DNA of 64,000 nt. Origin: Fragum whitleyi (taxonomy: Eukaryota > Mollusca > Bivalvia > Cardiida > Cardiidae). The position numbers and the translations under genes are program-made. Location of the stretch: positions 31,042,614 through 31,106,613 of the forward strand of contig OX411547.1 of the NCBI GenBank assembly GCA_948146395.1. Direction: 5' to 3'. Below the pieces are notes generated by a model. The model saw only the letters and a program-made list of their open reading frames with translations. It made no database searches and had not been told where the DNA came from. Each line of letters begins with the position of its first letter. Within the stretch, counting starts at the first letter, position 1. Below, in pieces: positions 54,095-64,000 of the stretch.

Positions 54095-54430
54095 GGTTAT
54101 ATCCCGTACGAAAAATTGTAGCGGATTCCGCTTAGAAAATAGGCGTAAATGAGACGGAAATGAAGCGGAAATGGTCATTTACGCTTGTAACTCAGGCGTA
54201 AGTTTAATTTACGTCTCTGCTACATCATAAAGAACTGGCGGAATGCATCAGAAATTACGGGCGTAAAATGAATTCAAAGCGGAATTTCATTTCAATTCAG
54301 TTCTACAGGCGTACTTCAACACTTTAACTTTTTCTAGAGACGGATTTTACAGACTTAGCATTTTTATGGAAGGGGAAAGACACTTTCAGCAAGCGTAAAA
54401 TAACTTAAACTTTTGTTAGAGGCGTATTTT
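54095..54430 (+). repeat. Arm of GGCGTAA/GCGGAA-rich repeat, left
   Basis: Starts TATCCCGTACGAAAAATTGT and is packed with GCGGAAT, GGCGTAAAT and TTTACGCTT words in both orientations. The matching inverse arm is at 60880-61332 (ending AATTTTTCGTACAGGATA). A SINE tail fragment follows at about 54480-54539 (GTGATATAACTG, TTGAAAGAGGCGTAAAAC). Confidence 0.7.
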
Positions 54431-54853
54431 TCTAACTTAAATATTTCATGTGAAAGAAATCATTACTGTGAGGAAAATTCATGCTGTGATATAACTGAAA
54501 AAAATGTTGAAAGAGGCGTAAAACTTCTTTCAATCAATCTTACACTTACCCTTGAAATGTTATGTCCAATGTTCAAGTTTTTATGCTGAAAACCAGTGAA
54601 CTCCAAAAAATGACCTTGACCTTGGCAAATAACCTTGACTTTACTATCCACAAAAAGGCTTTGTCACAAGCAGTTCATATGTAAAATACCAATGCTATAT
54701 CACTTACCATTACAAAGTTAGAGCAAATCTAAAAGTTTGAATCTTTTACAAATTTGACCTTGAAAAATGACCTTGACCTTGACTGATGACCAAGAACTCC
54801 ATGAGAAAGGTCTTGTCCCAAGCAATCATCATACATGTGAAATATGAAGGCCC

Positions 54854-54870
54854 CCTCCCCCCCCCCCCCC

Positions 54871-54906
<36 letters not shown>
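54854..54906. repeat. Poly-C/poly-A tract
   Basis: A C-run followed directly by a long A-run. Translations on both strands (poly-Pro/Lys, poly-Phe/Gly) are artefacts of the tract. Confidence 0.95.
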
Positions 54907-54909
<3 letters not shown>

Positions 54910-56359
54910 AATATACTCACAAAAAAACTTCTTATTCTCAAGTAAATATCTTAAAATACAACCATAGTTTCTGAAAATATTTTTGAAAAAATATCTAAAA
55001 GCTTATTTACTTCACCCAAACGAATGCAGTTGATAATGTCCAAGTCTAAAAATGACTAGGACTCTAGTCTATAGAAATCCAAGATGGCTGCCGATTTTAA
55101 ATGAAATTTCCGTTGGCATGTTTTTTTGCCTTATTTCCTTTCAAATTGGGAAGAATAGCACATAGAAGGTATTTAAAAAGCAGTTATTTGATGATTTTTA
55201 ATAGAATTTTGTCCTGTAGGGCCCAAAATAAGTTATATACAATTATAAGACAACTTAAAACTCAGTAAATAGTAAATCCTTCGGAATGCAAAAATTGAAA
55301 AATGAATCCAGGTTTTAATGAATTAAGCCAAAATTCATAATTCCAAATATTATTAAACCCACAATAAACCTTGTTACCCCAAAGGTATAGAAGAATTATA
55401 TGAAATGGATAAATCAAATTGTATTAATTTTTGTAGATTCGTACCAATAAATTTTCGATCGTATGTCCTATTTCAGCAACATGTTTTCTAGAGTATATTG
55501 TACAGTGCTCTCAATAAGGGCCAAAATCAGAAATTTTTTGTAATTCTATGTTGGATTTTCAGGATTTTTTTTTTTCACAATCTAAGGAATTCAAACCCCC
55601 CTCCAAACACTTCCCTTTCCTACACGTTTTGTAAATGCTCCGCTCCTTGTAAAGGTAAGTTTAATTGTGCCCAAAGTTTATTATTATTAGACGGTCTTTA
55701 AATATAAACTTCCAAGGGTTAAAACTTATAGCTTTAACTTTAGGCTGTAGGTACAAACTTTGGTTGCTCAATCACCCTAAGTTATTTCTTTATAAAAAAT
55801 TTTGGAAAATAATATGAGGACCTGAAGTTTCTATTTGGAATTGCTCTGTAGATGTTACTTGCGTAAGGGACCTAGGAAATGCTGCTAACCCAAATTTTAG
55901 TTACGATGTTTTGATATCCTTCGATATAACACAGCTTTATTCCCCCCTGTCGTTCCAAGGGTGATGAACATTCTACGGGTAGTGTGCAAAAAATGTTCTG
56001 GCAGTTGAACCTAAACTTTTTAATATATTTGAACTTATGCTGAATTATCTGAATAACTAAGACAAAAAATGACTCTGTCCTTTTCAAATCTCTCGTCAGA
56101 CATTTTGATGGAGTCAACTTTTAAATGACGTAATTGAGATTTTTTGTGTTCTTCGAGGATGCCGTTTATAGACGAGGGTAGTTGATTGACTTTCGGTATT
56201 GTTTTCCGGTAGCGCCTTTTTTCACTTGGAATAAATTATCCGTAGATCTATTCTAGACACTTAGAAACTCACATTTCAAAATTTTATCAGTCAGAGCTGT
56301 ATGCATTCCATTTGATCTTACGAATATTCCCCTGATTTGAATTCCATTTGTTTCAAAAG

Positions 56360-56449
56360 GCCTATCAAAGAACCCTAGTGATCTGTATGATCTGACAAAG
56401 AAAGAGAATGACAGAAGCTGTAATGACGCGTTGCGTTGTCCAATACCAT
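56360..56449 (+). CDS. THSD7A-like: THSD7-like gene, exon E14 (probable): last TSP1 cysteines
   Basis: Acceptor CCATTTGTTTCAAAAG ends at 56359; donor ATACCAT|GTACGT follows 56449. Phase 1 in and out, 30 codons' worth. Joined to E13 it gives NVT-G followed by LSKNPSDLYDLTKKENDRSC and NDALRCPIPC. Vertebrate THSD7A, from memory, has NVTGG, a short spacer and DRSCNPPC at this point, so the order and cysteines fit. The spacer is longer, the acceptor tract is weak and the intron is 15 kb, so this is less certain than the others. The exon encoding the following cysteine-rich, membrane and tail parts was not found downstream. Confidence 0.65.
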
Positions 56450-57964
56450 GTACGTTACATATGACTTGTTTTTGTCAGCTATAATGTATGCTCGCGTTGA
56501 TTATCGATAGACGTCCGGGGTCAAATAACAGGGAGTTTTTCTTGAATCTCAGACGTTTTTTTACGTAAAAGAGTCTGATTTTCTTGTTGTAATTTCTGAA
56601 ATTTTGGACATACATTACGTTGATGTCCACATTTTGAGAGCACTGTGCATTCTATTCACAATATAAGTTAAAATAATTTTTAAAGCAATCACCTTAATAT
56701 ATGAATGAATTTATCAAGTGTGTATTTATTGTATTGACCACTTAAAAGGGTTATTTCTAATTTCCAGACAAAGTTTGTCCTCCTGAACCTATTAGAATTA
56801 TGCTGGACTAATTAACTGTTAAAAGAGGCCATGAGAAGGCAGCCTATCATCTAACCAAACAGTTTGGGGCAGAATACCTGATTTAAGGACTTTCAAGGAT
56901 CAAAAGATCAACAAAATAAGCTACTTATCATCAGTACTGAGAGGAGATGGGTTATGAAAACTAACAAGATTGCATCAAGTATGTATGAAAGGTATTTACA
57001 AATCCATTTCACTTAAAACCATTTGGTGCATTTTTTTTCAAATTACCATATCATTGATTTTTTCCCCTGTATTGTAACAACCAATTTGCTGAGGCTTGAG
57101 TTTGCCCCACAGAATATTTCAGGTAGGACACATCGATGAAACTGTGTGCAACACACCCAATATTTTCAACACACCCAATATTTTCAACACAAAAAAAAAA
57201 TGCTCAACATCCTCAATACATTATTTTGATACTTTTTACCTTATACAAATCATACAGTGAATTTGGTTAAAGTTTTCTCACATTTTGACGCTTTAAGTAT
57301 TTGGAATTAGGTTTAGTAAATATTTGAGAAGAGAGTGTGTAGAAAACATATGGTTACTCAATTTGGGAATGTCAAAGATCTCAGATTTACAAATACCTGT
57401 AGATAAACTGCTAAATAACCATTGCAGCAAAAATTCTGGTTCAGAATGCCATGTGCAAAGATATCTTATTTAGCCGAATGAAATGAGAAAATTAAAATTT
57501 CTGGCAAGAAATTTTACTAAGACCTTAAACTTTTCTGGTTTTCAAAAGAAAATCAGTTGTGGACTAAATCAAGAATATAGATAAATGTGGAACATAAAAA
57601 ATGAAATTAATAAGTTGTTATTTACAACTTATTAATATTATCTTTTATGAACATACAAAATAAAAGCTTTAATATCAAGCTATAGTTTGAAAAAATTCTC
57701 ATTAGAGAATGCAAAAAGTTGTATAGTTTTGGGCCAAGTAATGTGATGATTATTTGTTTTATTTTTCAGAATATGTCAATTCCAGTCTGGCTTGATGGTC
57801 ATTTTACATTCTGGACAAAAATGGTTGAAATAGATGAGGAATTTACAGAGATGATTCACTGAACAGAAATGGATGAATATCAAGAATAATTTGGTGATTG
57901 AAAATAAAGAAATTTGAAAAAAATTTGAAGTACTATTACATAATGTATAAATTTATCCTTCTTC
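56450..57964. other. Intron after E14, nothing recognised
   Basis: AT-rich DNA with small local repeats (ACACACCCAATATTTTCAAC twice near 57147-57188; inverse pair TAATAAGTTGT/ACAACTTATTA near 57607-57635). No exon for the THSD7 C-terminal region was seen. Confidence 0.4.
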
Positions 57965-58246
57965 TTATGTGAAAGTTGTCATGCCTTTTTGCTTGGCTGT
58001 TCTAGAACATAAAAATTGAAGTTTTTCATCATGCTGTCGTTGTATCTGTGTCATTATTTCAAATACAATTGTATAGAGATCTGCTTGAAATTTTCCATAT
58101 GTGTTCACTATATGATCTACTGTGGAAAACTGTGTGATATGCCCCTTTTTACTGAGTTTTTTTTTATCTGGATCATCTAGCCAAGCATTGGCGCCAACAG
58201 AGCTAGTGATTTCCCTTTCAAAATGAAAATTTATATTATTCATCAA
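57965..58246 (-). other. Open frame of 93 codons on the minus strand, unknown
   Basis: Starts MMNNINFHFEREITSSVG and continues with a mixed, charged composition (FQADLYTIVFEIMTQIQRQH near residues 54-73, possibly helical). Unlike the other short frames it is neither repetitive nor low-complexity. No family recognised and no splice or promoter evidence. It adjoins a dispersed phrase (ATGTTGTGGGTACTCATT at about 58251) also found near 38782 and 46674, so it may be a fragment of an element. Could be chance. Confidence 0.2.
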
Positions 58247-58338
58247 ATACTATGTTGTGGGTACTCATTCGAAATGTTTCATCAATTCATTCCCTTTGAG
58301 CACACACAAAATAGGGTAAAGATTTAAAAAAAAAATCG

Positions 58339-58555
58339 ATCCCCGACGGCGGCACTCATTCTTTCCGACTATTTCTCTCTCACCAATGGGTTGATAATCA
58401 TAGACCTATGTGAGATAGTTGCTGGAGGCTGGGAAAGGATGTGATGGTTGTACTGGTGAGACAAATACCAGGAATCCATTGTTAGGTGCTCCAGCCGCCG
58501 CGATGTAACTGAAAAAATGTTGAAAGTGGCATTAAACTCCATTCAATCAATCAAT
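58339..58555 (+). mobile_element. 5'-truncated SINE
   Basis: Begins within box B (ATCGATCCCCGACGGCGGCA), followed by CTCATTCTTTCCGACTATTT, TGATAATCATAGACCTATG, AGGTGCTCCAGCCGCCG and tail TTGAAAGTGGCATTAAACTC with ATTCAATCAATC. Same family as 45329-45603; the head is missing. Confidence 0.85.
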
Positions 58556-59036
58556 TTAAGAAATAATTGCAGATCTAAAGTCTGAGTAATTGTGCCATTC
58601 AAATGAAATTTTGATCTATAGCTCTAAGGTCAATGTAAAAATTGGGCTTGTGTATAGCAGAGCTCCTGGCACGTAACTATGGATTTTCAGTGATCAATAC
58701 TCAAAACTTGTCCTAGGACCTGTAGATCTTTTGGAGGATTGATAGTAGCCACCATGTCAAAGGCTCTTCAGGCCTATAGTACTTGTCCTAGATTTTCAGC
58801 TCGGCTGTTTAACAACAAAACATCAAGGTATTATCATCACATTGGTGTTGTTTGCATTTGTATTGGCGTATGTGTTGGCAACTGGCAAACTTAAACCTGG
58901 GTCATATCTCTTGTTAATGAAGATATGAACTTGAAATTTGGCATGTGTTCACTATCACAATAGCTACCAAGACTATCAAGTGGTATAACTATAGCATCTT
59001 TTTTGTAAGACTTATGCCCCTTTTTTCTTAGATTTT

Positions 59037-59579
59037 TATACGCCCGTCGAAGACGGGACGTATTATGGGATCACCCGTGGCGTCCGGGCGTCCGGCGGCG
59101 TCCACTTCTTTGTCCGGAGCATAACTCTGTCAGTTGAAGTCCGATCAACTTCAAACTTGGCAATTGTGTTCTTCTCATCATTACGGAGTGCAGTGCACAA
59201 GAACCATAACTCTACCTGGCCTATTTTTTGAGTTATTGCCCTTTGTTGTTTTTCAGACTTGAATCTTGTCCGGAGTATATCTGTAAAAGTATAATAGCTA
59301 GGATCATGAAACTTCATGGGTGTATAGATCTCATCAAGGGGGAGTGCAGTGTACAAGAACCATAATTCTCCCTGGCCTTTTTTTTTGAGTTATTGCCCAT
59401 TGCTGTTTTTCAGACTTGAATCTTGTCCGGAGTATATCTCTAAAAGTATAACAGCTAGGAGCATGAAACTTCATGGGTGCAAAAAACATTCATTCAAAAT
59501 AACCTCAGTTCTATTTAAACCCCCAGTTTATACTAAGCAGTGTGACGGGCGTATCTTGTGACAATTTGGCACCTTGTTT
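59037..59579 (+). mobile_element. Helentron/HINE-like element, ACGCCCGTC family, short copy
   Basis: The same 5' end (TATACGCCCGTCGAAGACGG), GTCCGG tract, core and 3' end (GTGACGGGCGTATCTTGTGA) as 7466-8646, but only about two 156-bp cores instead of six. The ends are nearly identical between copies, so core number changes without changing the termini. Confidence 0.82.
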
Positions 59580-60081
59580 CATTATGTAGCACCTGCAGCT
59601 GATTTCAGGTACCGGCATGCTGTGCTCTTGTTTACCAAATCATGTAATTTTAATTGTTTCTTTTTACCACATAGAGTTTCATTCCACTGAAGAAAACATT
59701 GTGAGAAAATAAGTTATTGCTTTTTATATGCATTTTCCTCTATTCACTCACCATTTTCCTTATACTAGAATAATAATTCAAGTGTTCATGAATGAATATA
59801 GTCTCCATCAAGGACTTGTTATTATCAGGGAGATACTGTAAGATTTAGGACATAAAGGTCCAGCATGCTGAAGGCAAAAAAGTGTTGAACCCTGATTTTG
59901 GAATGAATAGAGTAATTGCTCATTTAGGTAAATTCCAAAGAAGCTAGATTTCAAAGCGATTGTACTCTGAAATATTATTACATGTACCTAGTATGTAGGG
60001 AAAAGGAGAAATTGCTATGTCCACTCAATGTTTTCATTACTCAGGGGCTTGAAAACAAGAGACTTGAGTCAAAAGAATTTT

Positions 60082-60326
60082 TATGCCCCCATATCAATAA
60101 GATAGGGGGCATATTGTTTTACCAAGTCTGTCTGTCTGCCAAAACTTAACCTAAAAACCAAATATTTTCCTGTAACTTCAACACTTTTGGATTGACAATG
60201 CTCATATTTTACATGAACAAAGCAGATAATTCGAAGTCATCAATCAAGATCAAGGCATTCTTCAAGGTCAAACATATTAAAAAAAAGCCATTTCAAGGGC
60301 AGAAGTGTTTTACAAAAACATTTTGT
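60082..60326 (+). mobile_element. Degenerate ATGCCCCC Helentron-like element
   Basis: Head TATGCCCCCATATCAATAAG folding with ATAGGGGGCATA, a short TCTGTCTGTC tract, core GATCAAGGCATTCTTCAAGG, then a decayed 3' end (TTTCAAGGGCAGAAGTG) and TTTTGTTG. A further head-like ATCTCACCAGAACACTAAGT of the AGCTCACC type lies at 60420. Confidence 0.65.
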
Positions 60327-60879
60327 TGAAACCCTGAATATGAATTTCAGGTTGTCCTCCAAAGGATTACCTATTCTTTATTCGTTGAGAATATATGATA
60401 TCAATTAAGTTGAGTTTTGTATCTCACCAGAACACTAAGTGCTAAAGGTGAGGTTATGGGATCATGCTGTGTCTGTTGTCTCAATAGTGTGTCAAGATCT
60501 TGTTTTGTTTACTAATTTGTTCATGTAAAGATTAATTTCTTTATTATCGCCCCCACCCACAAAGTAGAGAGGGGAATATTGGTTTCACCCTGTTTGTCTG
60601 ACATGCCTTCTTAGACATTTTTTCTTACTGTGCTCTAACATAGGAACAAAGTGTCCTATTATAATGGACTTTGTACTATTGTTGCCCATGACCAAGGGCA
60701 GTGCCATATTGTTTTTGGTTACAAAGATTAAAGGTCAAGGTCACAATTGAACTTTGTCCAGTAACCTTCTGCAGAAATGGAACAAAGCGCGGGTGGGGAA
60801 TCTTTGTTTTGTGATGGATACATAGTTAAGAATTGAGATATTATTGTAGAATCCAACCAATTATACATTCACTTTTAAC

Positions 60880-61332
60880 TAAAATTCTGTCTCATTTATT
60901 TTTGGTTTCCGCTTGGTTTCTTACCAGCTCACTAGCGGAAAATGAGACGCAATCCGCTAGTCAATTCCGCCTGGTTTTTTCAACTACAAGCATTTACGCC
61001 TGTAGAAATATTCCGCTTAATTAGCATAATTCGCCTCAAATTACGTCTATTTTACGCTTGGTTTCCGCCTCATTGCTATTACTAGCGGAAAGCTAGACGG
61101 AGTCCGCTTAATAATTCCGCCTGGTTTTTCGGCTAGCAAGTGATTACGCCTGTAAAAAAATTACGCTTAATTAACATAATTCGCCTAAAATTCCGTCTAT
61201 TTTACGCTTGGTTTCCGCCTCATTGCTATAATAAGTTTCAACCAGCTTCCTAGCGTAAAATGAGAAGGAATCCGCTTGATAATTACGTCTATTTTACGCC
61301 TCTTTTCCGGGTGGAATTTTTCGTACAGGATA
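60880..61332 (-). repeat. Arm of GGCGTAA/GCGGAA-rich repeat, right
   Basis: About three ~149-bp units (TTTTACGCTTGGTTTCCGCC at 61051 and 61200) with AATTCCGCCTGG and GATTACGCCTGTA words, closing with GGAATTTTTCGTACAGGATA. Inverse of the 54095-54430 arm at its outer end. A MITE fragment (CAGACTACACATATATGCAG) follows at about 61340. Confidence 0.75.
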
Positions 61333-61718
61333 GACTAAGATCAGACTACACATATATGCAGGTTGATCCTTTTCTATACCCTCTGCCTTAGCAGGAATAT
61401 TTTGGGTCCAGCATTACAAGTATTTACTGAGAAGAGTGCAACAAAATATTTACACTCCATCATGTTACATCCCAAAATACTTGTTCTTAAAACAGGAAGT
61501 AGAAATCAAATGGACTTTAATATAGTAACCAACAAAAAGAACCCTGAACTGCTACACAATGCCAAGTTTCATGTTCCAGTGATTCATAGTTGCTGACATG
61601 CCCCCCTCCCTTCTTTTTTGTAGCTAGGGGCTAATAATTATATTAACTTTGTTGAAAACATATATTTATACACAGAGGTTAAGATATATTATATAAATAC
61701 AGTAAAACCTGTATTAAT

Positions 61719-61982
61719 GTAGTGGACCCTTAATAGTTCCACAAAATTTCAGAACTAATGATCTTTCAGTGTTGACCCAGGTTTCCTTATGAAGTATTAG
61801 AAAATCTTGGTTAACACTGTTTAAGTTCATTACTTCCAACACCTTGCTGAAGTATATCAGGTCCTCTACCTTAAGCCACCACTGAATAGACCACTCTTAG
61901 TATATTGATAGCTCAGCGCAAAACAGTTGTAACTCCCTATGTGTTTATAGGGAGTTAACACTGTTTTCTACTGAGCCATTGA
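61719..61982. mobile_element. GTGGACCT MITE copy and a ~75-bp GATAGCTCAG foldback
   Basis: 61719-61873 is a copy of the palindromic element best seen at 40110-40264. 61907-61982 is a foldback (GATAGCTCAGCGCAAAACAG paired with CTGTTTTCTACTGAGCCATT; loop TGTGTT). The two elements are 34 bp apart. Confidence 0.75.
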
Positions 61983-64000
61983 TATGTTTTGTTTAAAAAT
62001 AGTATTAGTTTTTATAGTAATAATCAAATTTCTCATTTAGTCCTTTGTTGTCAAAACTCAATAGAATCGTCTCAATGACGATTCAAGGAAGTTTTTACAA
62101 CATTCAATTCATTTATAATAGTTTTGAGACTAATAATATCTACTTTGTAAGATATGTTGATTTTTAGAAGGGGAATTTGAAAACAGTTGCTTTATAGAAA
62201 TGGCAGCTTTCTAGACGAGGTTGTCTGAGCAAGATGGGCAGAGCTCCAGATAATTTTTTGAGACAAGGGGTATTTACCCCTCATAATTTTTTTCAAGGGG
62301 TATTTTTCAATAAAGCTTTCAACAGACGGGGTATTTCTGTCTTAATAAATCTTTTACAAAAAGTTTCCTTTTAATATTATGCATCATTCTTTTACAAATG
62401 AAAAGAAAAAGGCCCATTTAAAAAAGAAAAGAAGATAAGAAAATTGGAAGAGAGTGATGAATAAAAGAAAAAGATCGAATATCCGAGAGCACATTTCAGA
62501 CCTAAAAAAAAACAAAACATTTTTTAAAGTGTATCTTTAGAATTGTTCAAACTTAATTACCAGATATATCATCACCTGCTACATGTAAGTAGCCATTATC
62601 CATTATCTGAAGATGATTTTGGAACTAGTTTAAAAGAAAAAAATAATATATAGTACAGTATATAATAATCAAATTTTAAAGGGGTGTCATAACTTTTGTT
62701 CTAGAAATGATAAGATCTACTTAGTTATCATTGACTGGTTTTGATTTTTGGAAGAAAATAATTAAAAGAAATATTCTTAGATAAAAGACAATATCTTATT
62801 TTCAATTGTCAAATTTTGAAGGGGTATCTTAGCTTTTGTTCTAGAAATAATAAGATCTGCTTAGCTATTATTGACTGGCTTTGATTTTTTGGATTAGAGT
62901 GAGAATAAAACGAAAAATATCTAGATATAAGACGGCATTGTTACCTTTTAATAGTCAAATTTTACAGGGGTGTCATAACTTTCGTAAATAAAAAAAGTTT
63001 GGGTTGTCATAACTTTCGTACCAGCGTCGTCTGCAAAACGAAAGCAATATCAAGAGAAAAATTAGCGATACTGTAAAACTTTGTGGACAGATAAAAATTT
63101 AATGGGGGTGTAATTATTTTTGTTACTTGAAACCACGTCGCCAGCTATTTTTACATTGACTGAGGGGAATTTTGGATTGAAAAATTATTTTAGCCATAGG
63201 AAGAGCTAAATTGGACAGGTAAAATCCAAGTTTTAATAGGGGTGCGAAAAAGTCGTAGATCTATTTGAACCGGCAAAGCCGGCTCCAAAGATATCATTAA
63301 CAATTTGGGATTTTGGATAGAAAATGAATTTTAGAAGAAAAATACCTCGGATTTAGATCTATCGAACAAAAGACCCAAACAAAGACACCCAAAACAAGTT
63401 GTGAATATATGCAAATTTTCATTTAATATGGGTTTCGAGTATGCACACAAACATTAAATGTCGTCTGCTAGTTTTAATTCATTTTTGTTTCACTGACGGG
63501 GATTTTTTCCTAGAGAGAGATTTCACGAATTTAAATGGTGATCACGGATTAACATTGAAAAAAATATTTCGATAGCAATTTCGAACACGGAGAAAATATT
63601 ATTAGTCAATCAACCAAAAACATTTGCAATGTACTGACAAGTCACCGAAGATAAACGGAAATCTTTTCATTCTCGGAAATGATGCGCGAAATTTAAAACT
63701 CAATGTCGTTCTGCTAGTGACGTTTTTACGAGCCGGTTTTAATTGGGCGAGGAGATTCAGGCTGTGTTCGGTTAAAGAGACTCTCGTGTACTATTTTTAG
63801 AGCAAAGAAATCTATTTTTAAACTCCTTTGGATTTCCGTATTTTTGTTCTCACCCTGTCGTTTTCCAAAATCGGTACGCTAAGTAAATATAAATAATGCG
63901 TTTTTACAAATTTTGGTGCGTATCTGTACGCATTTTTATCAATATCTTTGCGTATTCTAGCCAACTGGTAGCGTATAGTACGCAGATACGCATCCTATCT
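61983..64000. other. Right end of window, unclassified
   Basis: A degenerate tandem repeat at about 62640-63120 (AAATTTTGAAGGGGTATCTT/AAGGGGTGTCATAACTTTTG with GAAATAATAAGATCTGCTTA) of about 145-150 bp. The last ~600 bases contain more CpGs and a TACGCA-rich end (63955-63995), but no exon was recognised. Confidence 0.4.

Noticed and set aside
54729..54974. Poly-Pro/Lys and poly-Phe/Gly open frames
   Set aside because: Products of a poly-C/poly-A homopolymer, which keeps frames open on both strands.
55573..55652. Possible exon with cysteines (CKCSAPCKG) ending at a GTAAGT donor
   Set aside because: It lies before E14 and does not fit between E13 and E14 in sequence order: E13 and E14 already join in phase and match the expected NVTG..DRSC order. 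The acceptor is poor and an A/T-rich low-complexity tract precedes it. Kept only as a remote alternative.

Overview
The window is a eukaryotic, AT-rich, repeat-dense segment that looks like a bivalve mollusc genome. The evidence is: compact exons with GT-AG introns; tRNA-derived SINEs with perfect 13-15 bp target duplications; and many non-autonomous elements with internal ~156 bp satellite cores and (TGTC)n/(CGTC)n tracts, an architecture I recall from bivalve pearl/Helentron-type elements. The species cannot be read from the sequence.

Only one gene is well supported: a plus-strand gene for a large extracellular protein of thrombospondin type-1 (TSP1) domains, most like vertebrate THSD7A/THSD7B. 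I place 14 internal exons (E1-E14): 5076-5191, 6433-6645, 9546-9740, 11641-11811, 12199-12354, 12752-12930, 13743-13873, 26183-26339, 26835-27104, 31454-31568, 35753-36012, 39324-39426, 41168-41371 and 56360-56449. All 13 successive junctions are phase-compatible and the joined frame (about 786 codons) is open. The first exons (signal peptide, N-terminal domains) lie upstream of the window. The last (C-terminal cysteine-rich segment, transmembrane helix, tail) lie downstream or were not recognised.

Layout. 1-5075: satellite core, a hairpin-ended element, then a 2 kb minisatellite made from the acceptor and first ~75 nt of E1. 5.1-13.9 kb: E1-E7 with small introns full of MITEs, a SINE and Helentron-like elements. 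13.9-26.2 kb: one intron almost filled by an 11.6 kb inverted-repeat element (13935-25531) with a perfect 6-bp target duplication and internally palindromic termini, carrying an ~83 bp AT-rich tandem array and a GC-rich ~450 bp tandem island. 26.2-41.4 kb: E8-E13, with decayed tandem copies of the E10 donor side and the E12 acceptor side in neighbouring introns. 41.4-56.4 kb: a large intron of foldbacks, SINEs and a CCACTGG minisatellite. 56.4-64 kb: E14, then repeats.

The most unusual theme is that at least five of the 14 exons (E1, E2, E3, E10, E12) have partial copies of their own edge, splice site included, in the adjacent intron, and two of these grew into arrays. A second theme is a shared blueprint of hairpin-ended elements: the same terminal motif occurs direct at the start, inverted inside a 5' mini-hairpin with a C-GNA-G or C-GNNA-G type loop, and inverted again just before a 3' hairpin and a CTTGTT-like end.
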